Origin: Nocardioides sp. SLBN-35
Lineage (GTDB): Bacteria; Actinomycetota; Actinomycetes; Propionibacteriales; Nocardioidaceae
DNA length: 64,000 bases
Assembly: GCF_006715725.1 (NCBI RefSeq)
Contig: NZ_VFNU01000001.1
Location: forward strand, 496,001 to 560,000
Reading direction: 5' to 3'
The position numbers and the translations under genes are program-made. This document shows, piece after piece, positions 49,958 to 58,143 of this stretch (its first letter is position 1; every line of letters begins with the position of its first letter). The notes beneath the pieces are model-generated. The model had not been told where the DNA came from, searched no databases, and was given only the letters and a program-made list of their open reading frames with translations.

Positions 49958-51955
49958 ATGACGCCGGCTCCCCTCGCCCTGCCCACGTCCGCCGCCGACT
50001 GGCCCGCGTGGTTCCGGGCACGCACCGAGTCGGAGCTGGCGCGGGCGGCCGAGCTGGTCGACGCGCTCCGGGCGGACCCGCCGACCGACCCGGTCGCCGT
50101 ACTGCGCCAGTGGGACCGGGCCGCGGGCCACCTCGGCAACGCGGCCGCCGCGGGATCGCTTCTCGGCAACGTGCACCCTGCAGGCGAGGTGCGCGACCTC
50201 GCCGACGCCGCCGAGCAGGAGGCGCAGCGGATCGGCACCGCCTGGGGCCTGGACCGCGAGCTGTACGACGTGTTCGCGGCGATCGACGACGCAGCGGTCG
50301 CCCACGACCCGCTGGCCGCGCGAGTGCTGGCGAAGGTGCGCGACGACTTCCGCCGCTCCGGCGTCGACAAGGACGAGGCCACTCGGGCCCGGATCGCCGA
50401 GGTCCGCGAGCGGATCACCGAGCTCGACCAGGAGTTCAGCCGGGTGATCCGCGACGACGTCCGCACCGTGCGGGTCACGCCCGAGGACCTCGCCGGCATG
50501 CCCGACGACTGGCTGGCCGCCCACCCCGTCGACGACGAGGGCATGGTCACCGTCACCACCGACTATCCCGACTCGGTGCCGGTGCGGATGTTCGCCCGCG
50601 ACCAGGACGTGCGCCGGGAGGTGACCATCGCCTTCCTCGACCGCGGCTGGCCGACCACCGAACCGCTGCTGACCGAGCTGTTCACGCTGCGCCACGAGCT
50701 CGCCACGACCGTCGGGTACGCCGACTGGCCGTCGTACGACGCCGACGTGAAGATGATCGGTGACGGCCCCGCCATCCCCGCGTTCATCGAGCGGATCGTC
50801 GAGGCCGCCGAGGAGCCGATGCGCCGCGACCTCGCCCAGCTGCTCGAGCGCTATCGCCGCGACTTCCCCGACGCGACCGAGGTCCCCGGCTACGACTACA
50901 ACCACTACGCCGAGCTGGTCCGCGCCGAGAGGTACGACGTCGACTCCCAGCGGGTGCGCACCTACTTCGACTTCGCCAAGGTGCGCGACGGGCTGCTGGC
51001 CGTCACCGGGCGGCTGTTCGGCCTGCGCTACGAGCAGGTCGACGTACCCGTGTGGCACGAGGACGTCACGGCGTACGACGTCTTCCGCACCGCATCCCCG
51101 GAGGTTGAGGTGCGAGGAGCGCCAGCGACGAGCCTCGAAACCCGGATCGGGCGGATCCACCTCGACCTGCACCCCCGCGAGGGCAAGTACAAGCACGCCG
51201 CACAGTTCACGCTGACCGACGGCGTGCGCGGCGAGCAGCTGCCGGAAGGCGTGCTGGTGTGCAACTTCGCGCGCGGGCTGATGGAGCACGACCACGTCGT
51301 CACGCTGTTCCACGAGTTCGGCCACCTGCTGCACCACGTCCTCGGCGGTCACGGCGACTGGTTCCGCTTCGCCGGCGTCGCCACCGAGTGGGACTTCGTC
51401 GAGGCGCCGAGCCAGATGCTCGAGGAGTGGGCCTGGCACGCCGACGTGCTGCGCACCTTCGCGACTGACGCCGCCGGCGACCCGATCCCCGCCGACCTGG
51501 TCGCCGCGATGCGCGCCGCCGACGACTACGGCAAGGGCATCTACGCCCGCACCCAGATGTTCTACGCCGCCATGTCGTACTGGTTCCACGCCGACCGCGT
51601 GCACGGCGCGGACGCTCCCGACCTCACCGACCGGATGATCCAGCTCCAGGCGAGGTACGCCGCCCTGCCGTACCTGCCCGGCACCCACATGTTCGCCAGC
51701 TTCGGCCACCTCGGCGGCTACAGCTCGGGCTACTACACCTACATGTGGTCGCTGGTGATCGCGAAGGACATGTTCAGCGCCTTCGACCCCGACGGCACAG
51801 GCGACCTGTTCAGCCCCGCCGCCATCGACACTGCGCGGCGCTACCGCGACGCCGTCCTCGTGCCCGGCGGTTCCGGCGACGCGGCCGACCTGGTCGCGGA
51901 CTTCCTCGGCCGGCCGAGCTCGTTCACGTCGTACGCGGCGTGGCTGGCGCGGTGA
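49958..51955 (+). CDS. M3 family zinc oligopeptidase
   Basis: 665 residues, the length of bacterial oligopeptidase/thimet-type enzymes. Zinc site HEFGH (His452-His456) with the third ligand Glu about 30 residues on (FVEAPSQMLEEW). Late motifs GHLGGYSSGYYTYMWS are the family substrate-binding Tyr/Gly loop. No signal peptide; cytoplasmic peptide degradation. Residues about 382-396 (EVEVRGAPATSLETR) are encoded by a repeat-like sequence (51103-51142), an in-frame insertion that does not touch the active site. Leader DNA is a large palindromic element with no good ribosome site. Confidence 0.93.
   Translation: MTPAPLALPTSAADWPAWFRARTESELARAAELVDALRADPPTDPVAVLRQWDRAAGHLGNAAAAGSLLGNVHPAGEVRDLADAAEQEAQRIGTAWGLDRELYDVFAAIDDAAVAHDPLAARVLAKVRDDFRRSGVDKDEATRARIAEVRERITELDQEFSRVIRDDVRTVRVTPEDLAGMPDDWLAAHPVDDEGMVTVTTDYPDSVPVRMFARDQDVRREVTIAFLDRGWPTTEPLLTELFTLRHELATTVGYADWPSYDADVKMIGDGPAIPAFIERIVEAAEEPMRRDLAQLLERYRRDFPDATEVPGYDYNHYAELVRAERYDVDSQRVRTYFDFAKVRDGLLAVTGRLFGLRYEQVDVPVWHEDVTAYDVFRTASPEVEVRGAPATSLETRIGRIHLDLHPREGKYKHAAQFTLTDGVRGEQLPEGVLVCNFARGLMEHDHVVTLFHEFGHLLHHVLGGHGDWFRFAGVATEWDFVEAPSQMLEEWAWHADVLRTFATDAAGDPIPADLVAAMRAADDYGKGIYARTQMFYAAMSYWFHADRVHGADAPDLTDRMIQLQARYAALPYLPGTHMFASFGHLGGYSSGYYTYMWSLVIAKDMFSAFDPDGTGDLFSPAAIDTARRYRDAVLVPGGSGDAADLVADFLGRPSSFTSYAAWLAR
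51103..51142 (+). repeat. Dispersed repeat variant inside the M3 peptidase gene
   Basis: GGTTGAGGTGCGAGGAGCGC then CAGCGACGAGCCTCGAAACC. It has the same layout as the other REP-like copies (GGT-GAGG start, palindromic middle, CGAAACC or CGAGACC end) but a different variant sequence. It is read in frame as about 14 residues. Confidence 0.55.
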
Positions 51956-51966
51956 TGCGGCGGCCC

Positions 51967-52049
51967 CTTGTAACTAAGTGTTACGGCACGGTTATCCACC
52001 ACTTGCGCCCCATTGGCCCCAAATCGGCGCTGTAACACTTAGTTACAAG
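51967..52049. repeat. 83-bp element with perfect 18-bp inverted arms
   Basis: CTTGTAACTAAGTGTTAC at 51967-51984 and its exact complement at 52032-52049, with a 47-base centre. It begins 12 bases after the M3 peptidase stop. Strikingly AT-richer than the surroundings. No T-run. It may be a terminator, a mobile remnant or a protein-binding site. Confidence 0.7.
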
Positions 52050-52115
52050 CACGCGCGCGGCGCCTAGTCCGTCCTGACCATTCCGGGTCCCCGCGACCCG
52101 GCCGACCATCGAGAC

Positions 52116-54116
52116 ATGTCCCCGAACCGGCTGCTCTCCCCGATCAGGATCCTGCTCGCGCTGCTCCTCGGCGGCGCCCTCGTCACCGGCCCGCTGTCCC
52201 CGCCGGCGTCGGCCAGTGGACCCACCACCGACTGCACCCTGCAGGCCAGGACCAACCCGAGCACGTACGGCGAGCCGGCCACCTTCCGGTTCTTCGCCGC
52301 GGCCCGGCTTCCCGAGGACGTGCCGCCGTCGCCGTCCGGACTCGTGACCTTCTTCGACGGCCTTCCGGTCCTGGGGCACGTCCTCGGCACGGCCGTTCTG
52401 CTCCCCGAGCTGACCAAGGACAACAACGACGTCGAGTTCACGACCAGCGACCTGAGCGTCGGCGATCACGACGTGTACGCCGTCCTGGTCGGGCCGTCGG
52501 GACCCTGCCCGATCCCGCCGAGCGTCGGTCAGCACGTCAACCCACCGCCGGCCAGCCCCAGCAGCACGGCGATCGGCTCCTCCGTGAACCCCTCCCGCTT
52601 CGGGCAGTCGGTGACCTTCACCGCCGCGGTCGCCCGCCAGGCCGGCGGAGCCGTGGCCGGGTCGGTGCAGTTCCGGGCGGACGGCGCCGACGTCGGCGGA
52701 CCGGTCGCCGTCGACGCGACCGGGCACGCCTCCGTCGCGACCGGGTCGCTCGCGGTCGGCGCGCACGCGATCACCGCGACCTTCACCAGCGTCAACGCCG
52801 ACACGCTCGGCAGCGACGGCACCCTGGCTGGTGGCCAGGTGGTGCAGGCCGCCGACACGCACACGGGCGTCACGTCGTCGGCGAACCCGTCCGAGCTCGG
52901 GCGGTCCGTCACCTTCACGGCGCAGGTCACGGCGGTGGCGCCGGGCGCCGGGAACCCCGGTGGCACCGTCCAGTTCAGCGCCGACGGCTCGCCGATCGGC
53001 GTACCCCAGGGCGTCGACGGCTCGGGCCGGACCTCGGTCTCGACGTCCGACCTCGCCGTCGGCACGCACACCGTCACCGCTTCCTACACCTCCGGCGACG
53101 ACCGCTTCAACGGCAGCGCGGGATCGGTGGACCAGACGGTCGAGCGGGTCCGGACCACGCTGACGTACGACGGCGCGACGACCGGCGACTTCCACGACCC
53201 GGCCCTCCTCGGCGCCACGCTGACCCGCACCACCGGTGGCACGCCGGTCCCGGGCGCCGTCGTACACCTGACGATGGGCGCCGAGACCTGCGACGCGACG
53301 ACCGACGCGAGCGGCCGGGCGACCTGCTCGATCACGCCGCAGGAGGCGGCCGGCGCCTACACGGCCGGCGCCACCTACGACGGCGACGCGAGCACGCAGC
53401 CCAGCACGGACAGCACGACCTTCACGGTGACCCGCGAGCAGACGTCGCTCGACTACACCGGCGACACGGTGATCCTGAACGGCAGCACCGCCCATGCGTC
53501 GGCGCGGCTGACCGAGGACGACGGGGCTCCCGTGCTGGCGGGCCGGAGCGTCGTGTTCACCCTCGGCAGCGGGGCGAGCGCGCAGACCTGCACCGGGCTC
53601 ACCGACGCGACCGGCGCCGCCGCGTGCGACATCGGCTCGGTCGCGCAGCCGCTCGGCCCGGGCACGATCACGGCGAGCTTCGCGCAGGACCCGTACTACC
53701 TCGCCTCGACCGACGCCGCCGACACGATCCTGTTCGCGTTCCCCAGTCGCGGTGGGTTCGTCGTGGGCGACCGCGGTACGACGACCGGTGCGGCGGTGCG
53801 GTTCTACGACCCCTCCTGGAACCAGGTGAACAGCCTCAGCGGCGGGCTGGCCCCGAGCGCTTTCAAGGGCTTCGCGACCGCGCCCGGCAACCCGCCGCGC
53901 TGCGGCGGCACGTTCACCTATGCCGCGAAGCCCGGCAACAGCGGGGCACCGCCGGCCACGGTGCCGAGCTACATGGGCACCCTCGTGACCAGCAGGGTGA
54001 CCAGTGCGGGCTCGACGATCACCGGCACGATCGCCCGGATCGTGGTCGTGCGGACGTCGTCGTACGGCTCCCTCGACCAGGGCGGACGCGGGACGGTGGT
54101 GGCCGTCGTGTGCTGA
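52116..54116 (+). CDS. Secreted Ig-like repeat protein
   Basis: 666 residues. Signal peptide RILLALLLGGALVTGPLSPP cut near ASA. At least four bacterial Ig-like (Big_5 type) modules: about 45-140, 150-245, 250-345 (SSANPSELGRSVTFTAQV) and two Cys-paired ones at about 350-440 and 445-530 (CDATTDASGRATC; CTGLTDATGAAAC). A final 110-residue domain (GGFVVGDRGTTTGAAVRFYD) has no recognised family; it ends with Cys. No sorting signal or anchor helix. Probably released or attached by binding. Stands alone between a palindromic element and the PadR gene. Confidence 0.82.
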   Translation: MSPNRLLSPIRILLALLLGGALVTGPLSPPASASGPTTDCTLQARTNPSTYGEPATFRFFAAARLPEDVPPSPSGLVTFFDGLPVLGHVLGTAVLLPELTKDNNDVEFTTSDLSVGDHDVYAVLVGPSGPCPIPPSVGQHVNPPPASPSSTAIGSSVNPSRFGQSVTFTAAVARQAGGAVAGSVQFRADGADVGGPVAVDATGHASVATGSLAVGAHAITATFTSVNADTLGSDGTLAGGQVVQAADTHTGVTSSANPSELGRSVTFTAQVTAVAPGAGNPGGTVQFSADGSPIGVPQGVDGSGRTSVSTSDLAVGTHTVTASYTSGDDRFNGSAGSVDQTVERVRTTLTYDGATTGDFHDPALLGATLTRTTGGTPVPGAVVHLTMGAETCDATTDASGRATCSITPQEAAGAYTAGATYDGDASTQPSTDSTTFTVTREQTSLDYTGDTVILNGSTAHASARLTEDDGAPVLAGRSVVFTLGSGASAQTCTGLTDATGAAACDIGSVAQPLGPGTITASFAQDPYYLASTDAADTILFAFPSRGGFVVGDRGTTTGAAVRFYDPSWNQVNSLSGGLAPSAFKGFATAPGNPPRCGGTFTYAAKPGNSGAPPATVPSYMGTLVTSRVTSAGSTITGTIARIVVVRTSSYGSLDQGGRGTVVAVVC

Positions 54117-54152
54117 AAGCCCTTGAACCGGACTCCTTCATCGCGTACGGTT

Positions 54153-54168
54153 GCGATATATCGCGATA
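54153..54168. promoter_or_regulatory. PadR-type palindromic operator region
   Basis: GCGATATATCGC (54153-54164) and TATCGCGATA (54159-54168) are overlapping perfect palindromes; a further TCGCGATATC lies at 54185-54194. TATCGCGATA-like repeats are the kind of site bound by actinobacterial PadR regulators, and a PadR gene starts 78 bases downstream, so autoregulation is likely. Confidence 0.55.
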
Positions 54169-54245
54169 CGAACACGAACTGTTCTCGCGATATCTCGAAC
54201 CGAACCGGGGCTCACGAGGTCCCCGCAACCGAAGGAGGTCCCGCC

Positions 54246-55046
54246 ATGGGACACCACCACGAGAACTCACGTCCGTACGACGACCGCGACCCCTGGGGTC
54301 GCTCCGAGCCCCGGGGCTTCCAGCGCCGCAACCGCGGCGGCGGCCCCGGGCCCTGGGGCGGTGCCTGGGCCGGCTGGGAGTGGGGCGAGCCCGGCCGCGG
54401 CCGGGGCCGCCACGGAGGCCCCGGCTTCGGTCCGGGCGGACCGGGCATGCCGCCGCCGTGGCTCGCCGGCCTGTTCGGCATGGGCCGTCCCGAGCCGGGC
54501 CGCGGCCCGCGGGTACGCCGCGGCGACGTCCGCTCGGCCATCCTCGACGTGCTCCGCGACGCCAACAAGCGCGAGGAGTCGCCGAACGGCTACCAGGTGA
54601 TCCAGGCGATCACCGACCGCAGCGGCGGCGTGTGGAAGCCGAGCCCCGGCTCGGTCTACCCGACCGTCCAGCAGCTCCAGGACGAGGACCTGGTCGAGAT
54701 CGACGAGGCCCGCGGTCGCCGCGCGATGCGGCTCACCGCCGCGGGCGCGGCCTGGTGCGAGGAGCACGCCGACGAGCTCGCCGCCGTCTGGGCGCCCTTC
54801 GACCGCTCGCGCGAGAAGGCCCAGGCCGGCCCCGCCGACCAGGGCCATGCCGACCTGAAGGCCGAGATCGGCCAGGTCATGGGCGCGGTCTGGCAGATCG
54901 TCACCGCCGGCTCCGACGCCCAGCGCCGGGCCGCGGTCGACGTACTCGTCGAGGCCCGCCGCAGCCTCTACGGAATCCTCGCCGACGGCCCCACCCCGGC
55001 CACCGACCCCGAGGACCCCGCCGACCCGGCCGAAACTGACTCCTGA
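54246..55046 (+). CDS. PadR family transcriptional regulator with Gly/Arg/Pro-rich N-terminus
   Basis: 266 residues, strong site GAAGGAGG before ATG 54246. Residues 1-75 are low-complexity Gly, Pro, Arg and Trp-rich (GGGPGPWGGAWAGWEWG); similar tails occur in other actinobacterial PadR proteins and may add DNA or RNA contacts. The winged helix spans about 90-175 (AILDVLRDANKREESPNGYQ; WKPSPGSVYPTVQQLQDEDL) followed by a helical dimerisation end. Its C-terminal codons (CCGACCCGGCC) resemble the repeat units that follow. No obvious target gene beside it except itself. Confidence 0.88.
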   Translation: MGHHHENSRPYDDRDPWGRSEPRGFQRRNRGGGPGPWGGAWAGWEWGEPGRGRGRHGGPGFGPGGPGMPPPWLAGLFGMGRPEPGRGPRVRRGDVRSAILDVLRDANKREESPNGYQVIQAITDRSGGVWKPSPGSVYPTVQQLQDEDLVEIDEARGRRAMRLTAAGAAWCEEHADELAAVWAPFDRSREKAQAGPADQGHADLKAEIGQVMGAVWQIVTAGSDAQRRAAVDVLVEARRSLYGILADGPTPATDPEDPADPAETDS

Positions 55047-55166
55047 TCCACGCCGACCCGGCACAAAGTGTCCTGAAAACAACGCCGACCCGGCGCGAAG
55101 TGTCTTTGCGAAAAGACACTTTGTGCCGGGTCGGCCCGTTTTCGGCGGCACTTCGCGCCGGGTCGG
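55021..55166. repeat. Four-arm repeat A-B-A'-B' between convergent genes
   Basis: Two 20-base units in direct order, A (55053-55072, CCGACCCGGCACAAAGTGTC) and B (55085-55104, CCGACCCGGCGCGAAGTGTC), followed by their inverse copies A' (55115-55134, exact) and B' (55147-55166, one mismatch). Unit spacing is 30-32 bases. A fifth, degenerate unit (55021-55040) lies in the PadR coding tail. Nested pairing (B with A', A with B') or crossed pairing are both possible. It fills the gap between PadR and the convergent aminotransferase. Confidence 0.8.
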
Positions 55167-55172
55167 CGGACC

Positions 55173-56570
55173 TCAGGAGCCGGTGTAGTACTCGTCCGCC
55201 ACGGTGAGCGCCTGGTCGAGGATGGCGAGCCCCTCGAGCAGCTCCTCGCGCGAGGTGGTGCACGGAGGGGCGACGTGGGTGCGGTTGAAGTGGACGAACG
55301 GCCACAGTCCCCGCTCCTTGCAGGCGGCGGTGAACCGGGCCATCGGCTCGGCGTCGGGGCCGGCGGCGTTGAAGGGGACGAGCGGCTCGCGGGTCGCGCG
55401 GTCGCGGACCAGCTCGATCGCCCAGAACATGCCGAGGCCGCGTACGTCGCCGACCGAGGGGTGCTTCTCCGCGAGCTCGGCCAGCCGCGGCCCGATCACG
55501 TCGCGACCCATCGCCGTGACGTGGTCGAGCACCCCGTCGGACATGACGCGGATCGACGCGACGGCGGCCGCGCAGGCCAGCGGGTGGCCGGAGTAGGTGA
55601 GCCCGCCCGGGTAGGCGCGCTCGCGGAAGGTGTCGAAGATCGACTCCGAGATCACCACGCCGCCCAGCGGCACGTACCCGGAGTTCACGCCCTTGGCGAA
55701 CGTGATCAGGTCCGGTACGACGCCCCAGTGGTCGATCGCGAACCACTCGCCGCAGCGCCCGAAGCCCGCCATCACCTCGTCCGCGATGAGCACGATGCCG
55801 TGCCGGTCGCACAGCTCGCGTACGCCGGCCAGGTAGCCCGGCGGCGGCACCAGGATGCCGTTCGTGCCGACGACCGTCTCGAGGATGATCGCCGCGATGG
55901 TTGCGGGCCCCTCGACCATGATCGTGTCGGCCAGGTGCTGGAGGGCACGCCCGCCCTCCTCGGCCTCCGAGGTGGAGTGGAAGGCCGAGCGGTAGGTGTA
56001 GGGCCCCCAGAAGTGCACCGATCCGGGGATCGACGGCTCGGAGGGCCAGCGCCGCGGGTCGCCGGTCAGCGCGATCGCTCCGGCGGTCGCGCCGTGGTAG
56101 CTGCGGTACGTCGAGAGCACCTTGTGCTTCCCGGTGTGCAGCCGCGCCATCCGGATGGCGTTCTCGTTGGCCTCGGCGCCGCCGTTGGTGAAGAAGACGT
56201 GGTTCAGTGAGCCGGGCGCGCGTTCGGCGATCAGCCGTGCCGCCTCGCCGCGTACGTCGTTGGCGAACGCCGGCTGCACCATGCACAGCCGGGCGGCCTG
56301 CTCCTGGATGGCCGCCACCAGTGCGGGGTGCTGGTAGCCGAGGTTGAGGTTGACCAGCTGCGAGGAGAAGTCGAGGTACTTGCGGCCCTCGTAGTCCCAG
56401 AACCGCGACCCCTCGCCGCCGGCGACCGGGAGCGGGCTGATCCTGTCCTGCGCGGACCAGGAGTGGAAGACGTGCGCGCGGTCGTCGGCGACGACGCTCG
56501 CGGCGAGGGAGTCGGCCGGCGAGTCGGCCGACGAGCTGGTGGCGGGGTCGAGGAGGGTCATCGTGGTCAC
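55173..56570 (-). CDS. Class III aminotransferase (omega-amino acid type)
   Basis: 465-residue PLP enzyme. Conserved blocks: FFTNGGAEANENAIRMAR, STYRSYHGATAGAIALTG, LIADEVMAGFGRCGEWFA, and the Schiff-base Lys in DLITFAKGVNSGYVPLGG. GTG 56570 overlaps the dehydrogenase stop as GTGA; ATG 56561 is an alternative. Coupling to a CoA-acylating semialdehyde dehydrogenase suggests it converts beta-alanine or 3-aminoisobutyrate to the semialdehyde (inference). Probably controlled by the PucR protein beyond the dehydrogenase. Confidence 0.9.
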   Translation of the reverse strand: MTTMTLLDPATSSSADSPADSLAASVVADDRAHVFHSWSAQDRISPLPVAGGEGSRFWDYEGRKYLDFSSQLVNLNLGYQHPALVAAIQEQAARLCMVQPAFANDVRGEAARLIAERAPGSLNHVFFTNGGAEANENAIRMARLHTGKHKVLSTYRSYHGATAGAIALTGDPRRWPSEPSIPGSVHFWGPYTYRSAFHSTSEAEEGGRALQHLADTIMVEGPATIAAIILETVVGTNGILVPPPGYLAGVRELCDRHGIVLIADEVMAGFGRCGEWFAIDHWGVVPDLITFAKGVNSGYVPLGGVVISESIFDTFRERAYPGGLTYSGHPLACAAAVASIRVMSDGVLDHVTAMGRDVIGPRLAELAEKHPSVGDVRGLGMFWAIELVRDRATREPLVPFNAAGPDAEPMARFTAACKERGLWPFVHFNRTHVAPPCTTSREELLEGLAILDQALTVADEYYTGS

Positions 56571-58054
56571 CGGTTCCGCGGGAAGCCGAGGTCGACCGTC
56601 GAGGTCGCCGGGTCGGGCCAGCGGGAGGTGACGACCTTGGCGCGGGTGAAGAACGCCAGGCCCTCGGGGCCGTACATGTGGTGCGAGCCGAACAGCGAGT
56701 TCTTCCAGCCGCCGAACGAGTGGTGCGCGACGGGGACGGGGATCGGCACGTTGACGCCGACCATGCCGACCTCGATGTCGCGCTCGAACTGGCGGGCCGC
56801 GCCGCCGTCGCGGGTGAACAGCGCGACGCCGTTGGCGTACTCGTTGCGGTTGATCAGCGCGATCGCCTCGTCGAAGGTGTCGACCCGCACGACCGACAGC
56901 ACCGGGCCGAAGATCTCGTCGCGGTAGACCGACATGTCCTCCGACACGTGGTCGATCAGCGAGGGGCCGAGGAAGAAGCCGGACGCCGGGAGCTCGGACT
57001 GCCGGCCGTCGAGGACGACGGTCGCGCCGGCGGCGGAGCCGGCGTCGACGTACCCGGCCACCCGGTCGCGGTGCGCCTCGGTGATGAGCGGGCCCATCCC
57101 GGTGCCCGCGATGGTGCCGTCGCCGATCACGATGTCGTTGGCGCGGACGGTGATCTCCTTGATCAGCTGGTCGGCGACGTCGCCGACCGCGACCAGCACG
57201 GAGACCGCCATGCAGCGCTCGCCCGCGGATCCGTACGCCGCCGACACGGCCGCGTCCGCCGCCATGCCGAGGTCGGCGTCGGGCAGGACGACCATGTGGT
57301 TCTTGGCGCCGCCGAGGGCCTGGACCCGCTTGCCGGCGCGGGTGCCCGACTCGTAGACGGACTTCGCGACCGGGGTGGAGCCGACGAAGCTGACGGCCGC
57401 GACGTCCTCGTGGTCGATCAGCGACTGGACGGCCGTGGCGTCGCCCTGGACGACGGTGAACACGCCGTCCGGCAGGCCGGCCTGCTTCCACAGCTCGGCG
57501 AGCAGGAGGGACGCCGAGGGGTCGCGCTCGCTCGGCTTGAGGATGAACGCGTTGCCGGCCGCGATCGCCGTGGTGCACATCCACAGCGGCACCATGGCCG
57601 GGAAGTTGAAGGGCGTGATGCCGACGACGACGCCGAGCGCCTCGCGCACGGTGCGTACGTCGATGCCGGTGCTGACCTCGGAGGAGTAGCTGCCCTTGAG
57701 GTGCTCGGCGATGCCGACGGCGTAGTCGACGTTGTCGAGGCCGCGGGCGACCTCGCCGGCCGCGTCGTCGAGGACCTTGCCGTGCTCGGCGGTGATGGCG
57801 GCGGCCAGCTCGTCGGCGTGGCTGCGGACCAGCTCGCGGAACGCGAACAGCACCTGGGTACGACGCGCGAGGCTCGAGCGGCTCCACGCGGCCGCGGCGG
57901 CCGACGCCGAGGCGACGGCCCGGTCGACCAGGGCGGTGTCGGCGAGCTGGAGCTCGCCGGTGACCTCACCGGTGGCGGGGTTGTAGACGGGCTGGGTGCG
58001 GGCGTCGGCGACGGCCACAGCGGCGCCGTCGATCCAGTGGCTGATCGTGCTCAT
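56567..58054 (-). CDS. mmsA: CoA-acylating methylmalonate/malonate-semialdehyde dehydrogenase
   Basis: 495 residues with the MmsA-specific start HWIDGAAVAV and NPATGEVTGELQLAD, NAD-binding PFNFPAMVPLWMCTTAIAAG and FVGSTPVAKSVYESG, and the catalytic Cys in GSAGERCMAVSV. The enzyme makes propionyl- or acetyl-CoA from the semialdehyde with loss of CO2. With the coupled aminotransferase it forms a two-step route from beta-alanine or 3-aminoisobutyrate into central metabolism. Divergent from the pucR-type gene with 89 bases between the starts. Confidence 0.93.
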   Translation of the reverse strand: MSTISHWIDGAAVAVADARTQPVYNPATGEVTGELQLADTALVDRAVASASAAAAAWSRSSLARRTQVLFAFRELVRSHADELAAAITAEHGKVLDDAAGEVARGLDNVDYAVGIAEHLKGSYSSEVSTGIDVRTVREALGVVVGITPFNFPAMVPLWMCTTAIAAGNAFILKPSERDPSASLLLAELWKQAGLPDGVFTVVQGDATAVQSLIDHEDVAAVSFVGSTPVAKSVYESGTRAGKRVQALGGAKNHMVVLPDADLGMAADAAVSAAYGSAGERCMAVSVLVAVGDVADQLIKEITVRANDIVIGDGTIAGTGMGPLITEAHRDRVAGYVDAGSAAGATVVLDGRQSELPASGFFLGPSLIDHVSEDMSVYRDEIFGPVLSVVRVDTFDEAIALINRNEYANGVALFTRDGGAARQFERDIEVGMVGVNVPIPVPVAHHSFGGWKNSLFGSHHMYGPEGLAFFTRAKVVTSRWPDPATSTVDLGFPRNR

Positions 58055-58143
58055 GGCCCGAAGGTAGGCGCCCGGACCGGCCGCTGAGTAGCATCAATCT
58101 GTCACGGTATCGCCCAACGACTTTACAGACTGGAAGGACACGG

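Noticed and set aside
55021..55166. CRISPR array
   Set aside because: Units alternate orientation, number only four to five, and there are no spacers of uniform unique sequence or cas genes.
55173..57887. 904-codon frame joining the aminotransferase to upstream sequence
   Set aside because: The upstream 440 codons are antisense-free shadow of mmsA in another frame; the aminotransferase has its own GTG start with a 4-base overlap.
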